Below, piece by piece: positions 29,418 to 38,324 of a stretch of 64,000 bases of DNA. The notes below the pieces were generated by a model. The model saw nothing but the letters and a program-made list of their open reading frames with translations, made no database searches and was not told where the DNA came from. The position numbers and the translations under genes were made by a program. How positions within the stretch are numbered: the stretch's first letter is position 1; the number at the start of each line of letters is the position of its first letter. The DNA is from Snodgrassella alvi (lineage in GTDB: Bacteria; Pseudomonadota; Gammaproteobacteria; Burkholderiales; Neisseriaceae), in NCBI RefSeq assembly GCF_002777825.1, contig NZ_MEIR01000059.1, forward strand, positions 1 through 64,000, given 5' to 3'.

Positions 29418-30230
29418 TTAATCCGTGAAAAGCTGTAACGCTTGCTTACCCGGATTGGGGTAATCCAATATCTGCTGCAAATCGTGCAAGCGTTGCACAA
29501 TGGTTTGAGTAACAGCATTTGCCTGTTGCAATGCTGCTTCACCACAATCGGGGCGAGCATGCCCAAACAGCATATCATCAAGCAGTTTACGTACATGCAT
29601 GTTGTCATGGCCATAAAAATCGACACCGATATCAGTCATACCGGCTTTATCAAAGAGTGTAGCCACCATACAGCTTTCTACCGTAGCCAGACCAAGGGCT
29701 CCATCTTCACCACCCAGACGCCGAAACAGTGAATCAGACGGAAAACCACCACAGGCCAGAAAATAGGTGCGGTTAAAAACGGTATTGGTGGCCGTAATCA
29801 TTTCAAAGGTACGCCAGACCAATGCAAATTGCGTATGCTGACGATAATGTTCTGGAATATTGTGTCCAGTTACCGGCAAACGCAGCAAGCCTGCCTGTGG
29901 ACGAAAACGAAATACCGCACTGGCTGCCTGTAGCGCATGAGGCTGATAGGCATCATCAGCATCCAGAAAAGCAATATGGCTGCTGGCAGACAGCAACGCT
30001 GCCCAGTTACGTGCCAGTGCTTGCCCGCGGTTAGTTGCCAGAAATTCCGCCCTAATCTGCTGTGGATAACGCTGCTGCCATTGCCGAATCTGGCTGGCAG
30101 TACTATCGGTAGAGGCATCATCAACTAGCCACAGGCAACCCAGCTCAGGCTGCACCAGTACACTTTCAATTGCCCGTGCCAGTGTATTTTCTGCGTTATA
30201 GCAGGGAACGATGACATCAATGCAATCCAT
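29418..30230 (-). CDS. Family 2 glycosyltransferase
   Basis: The 270-residue product has the GT-A fold opening IDVIVPCYNAENTLARAIES, a nucleotide-binding VDDASTDST, an acceptor region ATNRGQALARNWA, and the metal-binding DxD-type motif FLDADDAYQ near residue 93. It has no membrane spans, so it should be cytosolic. Both the sugar and the acceptor are unknown; lipooligosaccharide or another surface glycan is plausible. AAGG marks the start. It lies between prfB and purB with its own upstream terminator. Confidence 0.85.
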   Translation of the reverse strand: MDCIDVIVPCYNAENTLARAIESVLVQPELGCLWLVDDASTDSTASQIRQWQQRYPQQIRAEFLATNRGQALARNWAALLSASSHIAFLDADDAYQPHALQAASAVFRFRPQAGLLRLPVTGHNIPEHYRQHTQFALVWRTFEMITATNTVFNRTYFLACGGFPSDSLFRRLGGEDGALGLATVESCMVATLFDKAGMTDIGVDFYGHDNMHVRKLLDDMLFGHARPDCGEAALQQANAVTQTIVQRLHDLQQILDYPNPGKQALQLFTD

Positions 30231-30238
30231 GCAAGGTA

Positions 30239-30280
30239 CCTTAAAAAATTAAGGCTGCCCAGATACAGCAGGCAGCCTTA
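30239..30280 (-). terminator. Terminator of prfB
   Basis: Minus strand TAAGGCTGCC pairs with GGCAGCCTTA (30280-30250, 11-base loop), followed by AATTTTTTAA. It lies between the prfB stop and the glycosyltransferase start and uses the same GGCTGCC word as other hairpins here. Confidence 0.8.
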
Positions 30281-30289
30281 TGACCTTAC

Positions 30290-31394
30290 TTAAACACCTT
30301 GTTTCAGGCTAGCTTCTATGAAGCCATCAAGGTCACCATCCATAACCGCCTTGATATTGCCAACTTCGTAGCCAGTACGCAAATCCTTGATTCGCGATGA
30401 ATCGAATACATAAGAACGAATCTGATGTCCCCAGCCCACGTCGTCCTTGCTGGCTTCAAGATTCTGTTTTTCTTCATTGCGGCGACGCATTTCTAGCTCA
30501 AACAGTTTTGCTTTCAACATATTCATCGCCTCTTCGCGATTGCGATGCTGCGAACGGTCATTCTGGCACTGCACCACAATACCGGTAGGTTCATGAGTAA
30601 TGCGCACGGCTGAATCGGTTTTATTAATGTGCTGTCCACCGGCACCAGATGCACGGTATGTATCTACGCGTAAATCCGCCGGATTGATTTCAATTTCAAA
30701 ACTGTCGTCCACCTCGGGATACACAAATACTGAAGCAAACGAAGTATGCCGTTTGTTATTGGAATCAAAAGGTGAATAGCGTACCAGACGATGGATACCG
30801 GTTTCGGTACGCAGCAATCCATAGGCGTATTCACCATCCAATTTGATGGTAGCCCGGTTAACCCCGGCAATTTCACCCTCGTCTTCTTCGAGGATTTCTA
30901 CCTTAAAGCCTTTGCGTTCGCCATAGCGCACATACATGCGCAATAACATGCCTGCCCAGTCTTCCGCTTCTGTACCACCGGCACCGGCAACAATATCAAT
31001 AAAGCAGTTGTTGACATCGGCCGGCTGATTAAACATGCGTTTAAATTCCAGCTGTGCCACTTCTTCCTGCAAGGCAGTAATATCTGCCTGTACCGCAGCA
31101 AAGGCGTCGGCATCATTTTCCTCTACGGCCATTTGCAGCAGCATGCGATTATCTTCGATACCGCTATGCAAGTGATCCAACGTTAATACAATCCCTTCGA
31201 GCACCTTGCGTTCTTTGCCCACTTCCTGCGCTTTTTTCGGGTCGTTCCACAACTCTGGGTCTTCTGACAAACCAATCACTTCTTCCAGACGGTCTTTTTT
31301 GCCAGCGTAGTCAAAGATACCTCCGTAAATCGTGACTGCGGGATGCCATATCATCCAGAATATTGTTTAACTGATTAATCCGCTCTGCTTCCAT
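30290..31394 (-). CDS. prfB: Peptide chain release factor 2 (programmed +1 frameshift)
   Basis: RF2 ends translation at UAA and UGA. The first frame starts at the ATG at 31394 ([20 protein letters not shown]) and reaches an in-frame TGA after 27 codons at 31313-31311. A +1 shift at CTT TGA C then joins the main frame ([20 protein letters not shown] onward), giving about 367 residues. The GGQ catalytic motif is in [19 protein letters not shown]. The release-factor anticodon-like region is present upstream. Calling only the main frame from 31354 would give a wrong N-terminus. Low RF2 should favour the shift, so the gene regulates itself. Confidence 0.95.
31310..31325 (-). promoter_or_regulatory. 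prfB programmed frameshift site
   Basis: Minus strand CGGAGGTATCTTTGAC has an internal Shine-Dalgarno-like AGG three bases before the CTT TGA C slip site, the same layout as the E. coli site. Confidence 0.92.
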
Positions 31395-31510
31395 GATGTT
31401 CTCTTAGCCAGGTATTTGAAAATAGGCGCGTATTATAACAGAAGCTGTTATAGCAATCAGGCCACTTTAAAAGCGGCCTGATGAATGGGAGATCATAATC
31501 TGATGCTAAA

Positions 31511-32170
31511 TTACCTGTTTAAGGTATGCGGAGCTAAAGCTGTCAGCCGGTACAATAAATAGCGCAGCACAATTCCATAAGTAGGCAGAAAGAAAAGTGC
31601 GGCAACGCTGATTTTAAAAGCATAATCTGTCAGGGAAATCTGTAGCCAGTTGGCTGCCATAAATGGATCCGGAGAATGATAAAACGCCACGGCAAAAAAC
31701 AGTAATGTATCGACAGCACTGCCCAGGACAGCAGAGGCACTTGGTGCCGGCCACCAGCGCTGACATTGGCGCAGCCGGTTGAATACCAGAATATCCATTA
31801 ATTGGCCGACAACATAAGCAGCAAAACTGGCCAGCGCAATCCGTGCCACAAATAAATCAAAATGGCTTAATGCCGCCCAGCCCATCCAGTGGCCATCCTG
31901 AAACAGCACGGAAATGGCATAGGAAAACAGCAATGAAGGTAGCATTACCCAGAAAATAATCCGTCTGGCCAAACCAGAACCAAAAATCCGTACAGTTAAA
32001 TCCGTAGTAAGAAAAATAAACGGAAAGGTAAAAGCTCCCCAGGTATTGTGCAAACCAAATAGGGTAAAGGGAAACTGTACCAGATAATTACTGGCCACAA
32101 TCACCAGCATGTGCCAAAAAGTGAGCCAGCGCAACGCTTTATGGCGCTGCGCAGCAGAAAATTCATACAT
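31511..32170 (-). CDS. yhhQ: Queuosine precursor transporter (YhhQ/VUT family)
   Basis: YhhQ imports preQ0 or preQ1, precursors of the tRNA nucleoside queuosine. The 219-residue product has about six membrane helices, with the family-typical NTWGAFTFPFIFLTTDLTVR and the LGSAVDTLLFFAVAF region. AGGA precedes the ATG at 32170; a TTG five codons upstream is less likely. It lies 99 bases downstream of queF on the same strand, and both genes probably sit under the preQ1 riboswitch upstream of queF. Confidence 0.88.
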   Translation of the reverse strand: MYEFSAAQRHKALRWLTFWHMLVIVASNYLVQFPFTLFGLHNTWGAFTFPFIFLTTDLTVRIFGSGLARRIIFWVMLPSLLFSYAISVLFQDGHWMGWAALSHFDLFVARIALASFAAYVVGQLMDILVFNRLRQCQRWWPAPSASAVLGSAVDTLLFFAVAFYHSPDPFMAANWLQISLTDYAFKISVAALFFLPTYGIVLRYLLYRLTALAPHTLNR

Positions 32171-32269
32171 ATTTGTTCCTGTCAATCAACCAGCCACCAT
32201 CACATCGGGTAGCGTAAGCCACGCCAATGCACTGAATCTGGCAAAAGGTATAGCAATGCAATGTGCGGA

Positions 32270-32740
32270 TTATTTCACCTGAAACTGGAGTAAACGCTGT
32301 GCAGCCATATCGCTATAGCGCGTATCCGCTTCACCGTAATTGGCATACGGATGGATGGCAATACCACCACGCGGCGTAAATTCACCATATACTTCAATAT
32401 ATTTTGGCTGCATCAGTGCAATCAGGTCTTTCATGATAATGTTGACACAATCTTCATGAAAATCACCATGATTACGAAAGCTGAACAAATACAGTTTTAA
32501 AGATTTACTTTCCACCATACGCAAACGCGGCAGATAATTGATATAAATGGTGGCAAAGTCCGGCTGGCCGGTTTTCGGGCACAGGCTAGTGAATTCGGGA
32601 CAGATAAATTTAACGAAATAGTCGTTATCGGGGTGTTGATTGTCAAAGGCTTCCAGCAGCTCAGGCGCATAATCACTACGGTATTCCGTATGCTGATTAC
32701 CCAGCAAGCTCACTGTGCCCAGATCATTTTGTGCACGCAT
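32270..32740 (-). CDS. queF: NADPH-dependent 7-cyano-7-deazaguanine reductase
   Basis: QueF reduces the nitrile of preQ0 to the amine preQ1, the only known biological nitrile reduction. The 156-residue product is the short unimodular type. The catalytic Cys lies in [20 protein letters not shown] and the QueF motif is [20 protein letters not shown]. Its AGGA ribosome site, 10 bases from the ATG, is part of a preQ1-I riboswitch, so translation should fall when preQ1 is plentiful. Confidence 0.95.
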   Translation of the reverse strand: MRAQNDLGTVSLLGNQHTEYRSDYAPELLEAFDNQHPDNDYFVKFICPEFTSLCPKTGQPDFATIYINYLPRLRMVESKSLKLYLFSFRNHGDFHEDCVNIIMKDLIALMQPKYIEVYGEFTPRGGIAIHPYANYGEADTRYSDMAAQRLLQFQVK

Positions 32741-32751
32741 ATAGTTGATTT

Positions 32752-32787
32752 CCTAGTTTTTTAATGTGGGAGGTTTACGAACCACAG
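32752..32787 (-). promoter_or_regulatory. PreQ1-I riboswitch controlling queF
   Basis: On the minus strand TGTGG (32786-32782) and CCACA (32769-32765) form stem P1. The loop reads TTCGTAAACC, and the A-rich tail TTAAAAAACTAGGA follows directly. This is the compact class I preQ1 pattern: P1, a C-containing loop, then an A-tail ending in GG that pairs back as a pseudoknot. The AGG of the tail is the queF ribosome site, so binding should block translation. Family and layout are established knowledge; the match here is by eye. Confidence 0.82.
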
Positions 32788-32795
32788 GATGGGCG

Positions 32796-32801
32796 ATTAT
32801 A
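32796..32801 (-). promoter_or_regulatory. -10 element of the queF promoter
   Basis: Minus strand TATAAT is a perfect -10. A start 7-8 bases downstream would place the riboswitch P1 stem almost at the 5' end of the RNA. The -35 is weak. Confidence 0.65.
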
Positions 32802-33060
32802 CCGGAAATTTACTTGGGATTAAAATCATGGTTGCAAGATTTTAATTACTATGCAAAGACAACAAAATGGTTTTAATTAATACATTATTCTAAGAATATG
32901 TGCCAATCAGGTATAAAAAATAATTATCTGCTATATAAATTAATATCAGAGCAATAATATAGCTTTGCGAAAGTTTAATCCTTGCTTTTTAAGCACATTC
33001 ATTATAGCCTGATAGGTAAATCATTTAAATTTAGAATAATAGTGTTAAACAGGAATTATT

Positions 33061-34116
33061 ATGAATCAGGTTGCATCTCGCCCAATAGATGACGTTAGAA
33101 TTAGAGAAATTAAAGAACTGTTGCCACCTATTGCCCATTTATATGAATTACCCATCACTGAACAAGCCTCTGAAGTAGTACATAATACACGCGATGAAAT
33201 TGCTGCTCTGGTACATGGCAGAGATAAGCGTTTACTGGTGATTATCGGCCCATGTTCTATCCATGATCCAACAGCCGCACTGGAATATGCACAACGGCTG
33301 AATGTGTTACGCGAAAAATACGCTAAAGAATTACTGATTGTGATGCGGGTTTATTTTGAAAAACCACGTACTACTGTAGGCTGGAAAGGATTTATCAACG
33401 ATCCGCATATTGATGGTTCCTACGATATTAACTATGGTTTGCGTCTGGCTCGCAAGCTGTTGCTGGAACTGAATAATATGGGCATGCCAGCAGCCACAGA
33501 ATTTCTGGACATGATTACTCCGCAGTATTTTGCCGACCTGATTTCCTGGGGCGCAATCGGTGCCCGTACTACCGAAAGTCAGGTACACCGCGAGCTGGCT
33601 TCTGGTCTAAGCTGTCCAGTAGGTTTTAAAAATGGTACCGATGGCAATCTGAAAATTGCCATTGACGCTATTGGTGCCTCCAGCCATCCGCATCACTTTC
33701 TTTCAGTTACCAAGGCAGGACACTCGGCAATTGTGCGCACCAGTGGTAACCCAGACTGCCACATCATCATGCGCGGCGGTAAAGAACCCAATTATAGCCA
33801 TGAGCATGTGCAGGCAGCAGTAAATGAACTGAATAAATATCAGGTAACACCCAACCTGATGATTGATTGCAGCCATGCAAATAGCTGCAAGGATTACCGC
33901 CGGCAAATGGAAGTGGCACAGGATATTGCCGCCCAGATCCAGGCCGGGGAACAGCATATTATGGGGGTGATGGTAGAGAGCAATCTGATGGCCGGAAGAC
34001 AGGACAATCCGGAGAATTATGGCCAGAGTATCACCGATGCCTGCATTGGCTGGGAAGAAACAGAAACCATGCTTGCCTTACTGGCACAGGCTGCACAGGT
34101 ACGTCAGCAAAAATAA
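33061..34116 (+). CDS. aroG: 3-deoxy-7-phosphoheptulonate synthase (DAHP synthase, class I)
   Basis: The enzyme joins phosphoenolpyruvate and erythrose 4-phosphate in the first step of aromatic amino acid synthesis. The 351-residue product has the class I alpha motifs LLVIIGPCSIHDP, MRVYFEKPRTTVGWKGFIND, GARTTESQVHRELASGLSCP (substrate binding) and MIDCSHANSCKDYRRQ (metal His). It resembles the phenylalanine-sensitive AroG form most, though feedback specificity cannot be fixed by eye. AGGA precedes the ATG. It is divergent from queF and ends at a strong two-way terminator. Confidence 0.93.
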   Translation: MNQVASRPIDDVRIREIKELLPPIAHLYELPITEQASEVVHNTRDEIAALVHGRDKRLLVIIGPCSIHDPTAALEYAQRLNVLREKYAKELLIVMRVYFEKPRTTVGWKGFINDPHIDGSYDINYGLRLARKLLLELNNMGMPAATEFLDMITPQYFADLISWGAIGARTTESQVHRELASGLSCPVGFKNGTDGNLKIAIDAIGASSHPHHFLSVTKAGHSAIVRTSGNPDCHIIMRGGKEPNYSHEHVQAAVNELNKYQVTPNLMIDCSHANSCKDYRRQMEVAQDIAAQIQAGEQHIMGVMVESNLMAGRQDNPENYGQSITDACIGWEETETMLALLAQAAQVRQQK

Positions 34117-34176
34117 TTTGGTATCGATACCGGGGAGCATACAGATGCCAACTTTTTTGCTGATCTAGTCTTACTC

Positions 34177-34209
34177 AAAAATATCCCCGCTACTCGCGGG
34201 GATATTTTT
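34177..34209. terminator. Bidirectional terminator between aroG and ftsX
   Basis: AAAAATATCCCCGC and GCGGGGATATTTTT form a perfect 14-base-pair stem with a 5-base loop, giving a T-run on each strand. It overlaps the last bases of the ftsX stop region. Confidence 0.9.
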
Positions 34210-35119
34210 ATCGTACGGATTTAAAACTGAGCAAATGCTGGCGGGTGGCCAGCCACGCCCCCAGCATACCCAATCCACAAACCACCAGCAAAATGGCCAG
34301 TACTTCCCAGAGATTGAAAAAACGCCAGACAATATGCACCCCATATGGCTGCAAAATGGCACTGAGTAAAGGCTGGGTCTGGTAATTGAGCCAGTAACAC
34401 AATCCGATACTGATGGCCGTAGCCAAGAGGCTTTGCCAGATAGCCAGATACAGGAACGGCCGGCGGATAAATGATGCCGGTGCCCCTAACAGCTTGGTAA
34501 TTTCGATTTCTTCACGGTGGCTGAGAATCTGCAAACGAATGGTGTTATAGGCCACCAGAGCAAACGCCAACCCCAGTGTAATTGACAGAAACCACAACAA
34601 ATGATGGACAAACTGATTAATCTGATACAGAGTTTGCATCCATTCAGCATCCATTTTCACACTTTCTACCATTGGCAGCTGTGCAAGCTGAGTCTGTAAT
34701 GCGGCCAGCTCCTCTGGTGTATCCACTTGTGGAGTAACGGTAAATGCATCTGGCAAAGGATTGCTATCAAGCATTGAAACCAGATCCTGATTACCCATAC
34801 TGCGCTGTAATTCTTCTAGTCCCTGCTGTTTACTTACAAACACCACTTTTTCCAGCTGCTTATTGCCACGCAAGGCTTTTTCAACTGTCTGATTGTCGCT
34901 AGCCTTAGAATCAACCTGCATATACAGGGTCATGGTTGGTACTTCATTCATTTGCCCCAGTACTTGCTGTCCACTCTGCACCCCGAGATACAAGGCCAGT
35001 GGTAAAGTCATGGCAATTGCCAGCATCAGTAAAATCAGCAAGGTTGCAACTGGCTGACGCAGCAACTGGTGCAATGCTTTACAACCTGCCTCTTTATGCA
35101 GTGAAATAAACTGATTCAT
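34208..35119 (-). CDS. ftsX: Cell division protein FtsX
   Basis: FtsX is the membrane half of the FtsEX complex, which activates cell-wall hydrolases at the septum. The 303-residue product has an N-terminal cytoplasmic stretch, four membrane helices (about 20-45, 170-195, 220-245 and 270-292) and a periplasmic loop between the first two. The start overlaps the ftsE stop by 4 bases, so the pair is translationally coupled. Topology and length are normal. Confidence 0.95.
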   Translation of the reverse strand: MNQFISLHKEAGCKALHQLLRQPVATLLILLMLAIAMTLPLALYLGVQSGQQVLGQMNEVPTMTLYMQVDSKASDNQTVEKALRGNKQLEKVVFVSKQQGLEELQRSMGNQDLVSMLDSNPLPDAFTVTPQVDTPEELAALQTQLAQLPMVESVKMDAEWMQTLYQINQFVHHLLWFLSITLGLAFALVAYNTIRLQILSHREEIEITKLLGAPASFIRRPFLYLAIWQSLLATAISIGLCYWLNYQTQPLLSAILQPYGVHIVWRFFNLWEVLAILLVVCGLGMLGAWLATRQHLLSFKSVR

Positions 35120-35769
35120 GCGTATAACCTGCCTTCCTGCAAGCGGATGATACGGTGGCCATAATCAGCCATTAATGTTTCATCATGCGCGGCTACCATG
35201 ACCGTGGTGCCGGCTTCATGAAACGTTTTAAACAACTCCATGATATCCAGTGCATAGGCTCTATCCAGATTGGCCGATGGCTCATCAGCAATCAGTAAGC
35301 TGGGCTGGTGTACAACTGCACGAGCAATACACAATCGCTGCTGCTCACCACCGGACAGGGTAATCGGGTCAGCTTGTTCACGTCCGCCTAGTCCAACTTT
35401 TTCAATGGCCACCCGTGCCCTGCGCTCTGCCTGTTTGCGCTCATAACCGGTAATACGCAGCGGTAACATCACATTTTGTAATACATTGCGGTCAAACAGC
35501 AATTTATGGTCCTGAAACACAATACCGATATGCTGGCGCAAATAGCCGAGCTGGTTGTCATTCAGGCGCCCTAAATCCTGATTATTCAGCCACACCTTGC
35601 CCTTAGTTGGTTTAACAATACCGCTAATCAGTTTAAGAATGGTTGACTTGCCCGCACCAGAATGGCCGGCAATAAAAATCATCTCACCTTTGTTGATAGA
35701 GAAACTGAGATTTTTCAGTGCAGTAAAACCGCCCGGATATATTTTTGATACCTGCTCAAAACGAATCAT
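35116..35769 (-). CDS. ftsE: Cell division ATP-binding protein FtsE
   Basis: FtsE is the ATPase of FtsEX. The 217-residue product has Walker A AGHSGAGKST (about residues 36-45), the ABC signature LSGGEQQRLCIARA, Walker B LLIADEPSANLD and the switch His in VAAHDE. The upstream TTG at 35805 is rejected because a TATAAT promoter element lies immediately before it. The ATG at 35769, which starts MIRFEQVSKIYPGG, is preferred even though its ribosome site is weak. Confidence 0.95.
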   Translation of the reverse strand: MIRFEQVSKIYPGGFTALKNLSFSINKGEMIFIAGHSGAGKSTILKLISGIVKPTKGKVWLNNQDLGRLNDNQLGYLRQHIGIVFQDHKLLFDRNVLQNVMLPLRITGYERKQAERRARVAIEKVGLGGREQADPITLSGGEQQRLCIARAVVHQPSLLIADEPSANLDRAYALDIMELFKTFHEAGTTVMVAAHDETLMADYGHRIIRLQEGRLYA

Positions 35770-35804
35770 CTGTATATGTCCGTTTGTTATATGAATATTG
35801 GTCA

Positions 35805-35810
35805 ATTATA
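35805..35810 (-). promoter_or_regulatory. -10 element of the ftsE promoter
   Basis: A perfect TATAAT on the minus strand, 36 bases before the ftsE ATG. The -35 region is poor. Divergent grxC begins about 100 bases away. Confidence 0.6.
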
Positions 35811-35913
35811 CCGCAGCATACTGCCAAAGAAAGCCTGCACCTGTTCAGTATCGCCAGTTCGCGGTATGCTATCCTATTCTAATCAGTATCTGTACGCAAA
35901 CAAGGAAACTGCA

Positions 35914-36171
35914 ATGCAACCGATTACCATGTATACCACGGGTGTATGCCCTTATTGCCAGATGGCCAAAGCATTACTCAAACAAAAAGGCGTAGCCGAT
36001 ATTAACGAAATCCGCATTGATACCAACCCACAAGTCCGTGAACAGATGATGCAGCGCACTGGTCGTCGTACTGTACCGCAGATTTATATTGGTGAAGTTC
36101 ACGTTGGCGGCTTTGATGATTTGAATGCTTTGAACCAAGCAGGTAAACTAGACGCACTGCTGGCAGGCTAA
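35914..36171 (+). CDS. grxC: Glutaredoxin 3
   Basis: Grx3 is a small dithiol glutaredoxin that uses glutathione to reduce disulfides in the cytoplasm. The 85-residue product has the active site CPYC (residues 13-16), the cis-Pro loop RTVPQIYIG and the GSH-binding GGFDDLNAL. AAGGAA lies upstream of the chosen ATG; the longer open frame from 35776 is not supported. secB follows 85 bases later on the same strand, an order also seen in other proteobacteria. Confidence 0.95.
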   Translation: MQPITMYTTGVCPYCQMAKALLKQKGVADINEIRIDTNPQVREQMMQRTGRRTVPQIYIGEVHVGGFDDLNALNQAGKLDALLAG

Positions 36172-36256
36172 GCACGTAATATCTCTTTTCTCCCTCATCT
36201 GGCGCAGCTGGATGAATCTGCAACATTAACTTTTATCCCTTTGTTGAAAGAAAAGC

Positions 36257-36721
36257 ATGAGCACAAAAGAAGAAGCACAAGAACAAACTACACAACAACC
36301 GGTATTCAGCATTGAAAAAATTTACCTGAAAGATTTGTCACTGGAAGTACCGCATGCACCACAAATCTTTTTGGAAAGTGGCGAACCACAAATCGAAATG
36401 CGCGTAACTACTGCTGCTGAAAAGCTGGAGGAAGAATTTTATAACGTAACTGTTACCGTTACCGTTACCGCCAAAATGACCGACGACCGTGTTCTGTTCC
36501 TGAACGAAGTGGCACAAAGCGGTATTTTCCGCATTGCCAATATTCCTGAAAATGATGTGGAACTGTTACTGGCTGTAGCCGCACCGAACATTCTGTTCCC
36601 ATACGCCCGTGAAACTGTATCCAGTACCATTACCCGCTCTGGCTTCCCGCCAGTAATGCTGGCTCCGATCAACTTCGAGGCCATGTATCAGGCTCAACAG
36701 GCAAATGCAGGCAATGCCTGA
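36257..36721 (+). CDS. secB: Protein-export chaperone SecB
   Basis: SecB keeps preproteins unfolded and delivers them to SecA; outer-membrane proteins are typical clients. The 154-residue product begins with a Gln/Glu-rich tail, then [19 protein letters not shown] and the core ending [16 protein letters not shown] short VTVTVTVT strand is encoded by a GTTACC hexamer repeated three times in tandem. A terminator follows 9 bases after the stop. Confidence 0.96.
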   Translation: MSTKEEAQEQTTQQPVFSIEKIYLKDLSLEVPHAPQIFLESGEPQIEMRVTTAAEKLEEEFYNVTVTVTVTAKMTDDRVLFLNEVAQSGIFRIANIPENDVELLLAVAAPNILFPYARETVSSTITRSGFPPVMLAPINFEAMYQAQQANAGNA

Positions 36722-36729
36722 TTGCTGAT

Positions 36730-36783
36730 AAAAAAACTGCTTTATCCACAGGTGCTTGCCGCACTAGGATAAAGCAGTTTTTT
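36730..36783 (+). terminator. Terminator after secB
   Basis: AAAAAACTGCTTTATCC and GGATAAAGCAGTTTTTT form a 17-base-pair stem with a T-run on each strand. It also lies 26 bases past the end of the convergent MFS gene, so it may serve both. Confidence 0.9.
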
Positions 36784-36808
36784 ACGGCTACCATTGATGA
36801 CTAGCGCA

Positions 36809-38104
36809 TCAGCGCTGGTAACGGCACTGAAATACACAGGCAGTCAGCAAGCCTAGTACACATAAAGGCAGAATATAATACATGGCACCAATCGGACTAA
36901 AGCTGCTTAACCATTGCACCAGCGGCAGCGTTAAAGCACCAACAACCGCGTAAGCTACATTGTAGGAAAAAGAAATACCCGTAAAGCGGATAGCTGGCGG
37001 AAACATCCAAATCATGGCTGCAGAAATAATACCGGCCACACCCGTAGCTAGTCCCAGCAGCATATACAGGGCAAAAATCATACCCTCACTATAATGCCCC
37101 AGTGCCGGATAAAATAACACCGCCATCAAACCAGTAAACGCAATTCCACCAATCAGCATGCGCCCCGTGCCCAGACGGTCAGCAAGCAGACCATACAAAA
37201 CACAACCCAACATCTGCATCACAATAGCTGTACTCTGCATTTCAAATGCCTGAGTACTGGAAAAACCAAAGCTGCCCGTCAATAACTGCGGCATAGCCAG
37301 CAGAATTACCACAACACAGCCAGTCAGAAACCAAGTGAGCAGCATACCGATGACAACAGCAGTTTTATGTTTGGTAATCAGAACCTTAACTGGCATTTCC
37401 GTTACCAGCTCCTTGCGTTGCTGCATTGCCTTGAAAACTGGTGTTTCACGCAGATAACTGCGTAAATACAAAGTCAGCAAGCCAAACAAACCGCCCAGAA
37501 TAAAAGGAATACGCCAAGCGCCCTCCAGAATCTCTTCACTACTGAAATTTTTCGCCATCACCAGCGCAATCAGCGAGCCTAGTAAAATTCCCAGCGACAA
37601 ACCAGCCGTGAGAAAGCCATTAGCCATACCCACATGCTTTTCAGGCACATGCTCAGATACAAAAGTCCAAGCTGCTGGAATTTCACCACCAATTGCCACC
37701 CCCTGAATCATGCGCAATATCAACAGCAACACCGGCGCAGCATAGCCAATAGTAGCAAAAGTAGGCATCAGCCCCAGAAACAGCGTTGGCAGCGCCATCA
37801 TCATAATAGACAATGCAAATAAACGTTTCCGCCCGAGCAAATCACCAAAATGAGCCATCACAATACCGCCCAGCGGACGGAACAGATAGCCAGCAGCAAA
37901 AATACCATAAGTATTGAGCATTGCCCAGAACGGGTTTAATCCGGCCGGAAAGAACAGTTCAGACAATACTTTGGCATAAAAAACATAAATTACAAAATCA
38001 TAAAACTCCAGCGCGCCACCAAAGGATGACAGCATCAAGGTACGCACATCTTCCAGTGTTAACAGCTTTCTATCGGCTGCAACCTCTGCATTCTGGCTCT
38101 TCAT
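36809..38104 (-). CDS. MFS transporter, metabolite:H+ symporter type
   Basis: The 431-residue product has twelve predicted membrane helices and belongs to the metabolite:H+ symporter group of the major facilitator superfamily (ProP, KgtP, citrate carriers). Visible features are SSFGGALEFYDFVIYVFYA in helix 1, the MFS motif GDLLGRKRLF between helices 2 and 3, and RMIQGVAIGGEIPAA in helix 4. The substrate is probably an organic acid or osmolyte, but sequence alone does not say which. It stands alone, convergent with secB. Confidence 0.85.
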   Translation of the reverse strand: MKSQNAEVAADRKLLTLEDVRTLMLSSFGGALEFYDFVIYVFYAKVLSELFFPAGLNPFWAMLNTYGIFAAGYLFRPLGGIVMAHFGDLLGRKRLFALSIMMMALPTLFLGLMPTFATIGYAAPVLLLILRMIQGVAIGGEIPAAWTFVSEHVPEKHVGMANGFLTAGLSLGILLGSLIALVMAKNFSSEEILEGAWRIPFILGGLFGLLTLYLRSYLRETPVFKAMQQRKELVTEMPVKVLITKHKTAVVIGMLLTWFLTGCVVVILLAMPQLLTGSFGFSSTQAFEMQSTAIVMQMLGCVLYGLLADRLGTGRMLIGGIAFTGLMAVLFYPALGHYSEGMIFALYMLLGLATGVAGIISAAMIWMFPPAIRFTGISFSYNVAYAVVGALTLPLVQWLSSFSPIGAMYYILPLCVLGLLTACVFQCRYQR

Positions 38105-38324
38105 GTAATTTTCTCAATCAAATAGATTAAAATCAAAAGCGGTTTATAACAGCCTCAGCTGACTTTTTCAAATTCAAATCCACAGTAATCAATCAGACCA
38201 GTATTCAGGCACCCAGCCAAACCACCACCTTGTTTTTAGTTATAAAGAAACAAAAAAACAGTATTTCCGTCCCCACGCCAGCATTGCTACATTAAAACAT
38301 CCGTTTATAAACAAAGCTTCTGGC

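Noticed and set aside
36451-36468. GTTACC hexamer repeats in secB as a phase-variation tract
   Set aside because: Only three in-frame copies encoding a beta-strand; six-base units would not shift the frame.
36742-36750. DnaA-box word TTATCCACA
   Set aside because: It is part of the secB terminator stem and stands alone.
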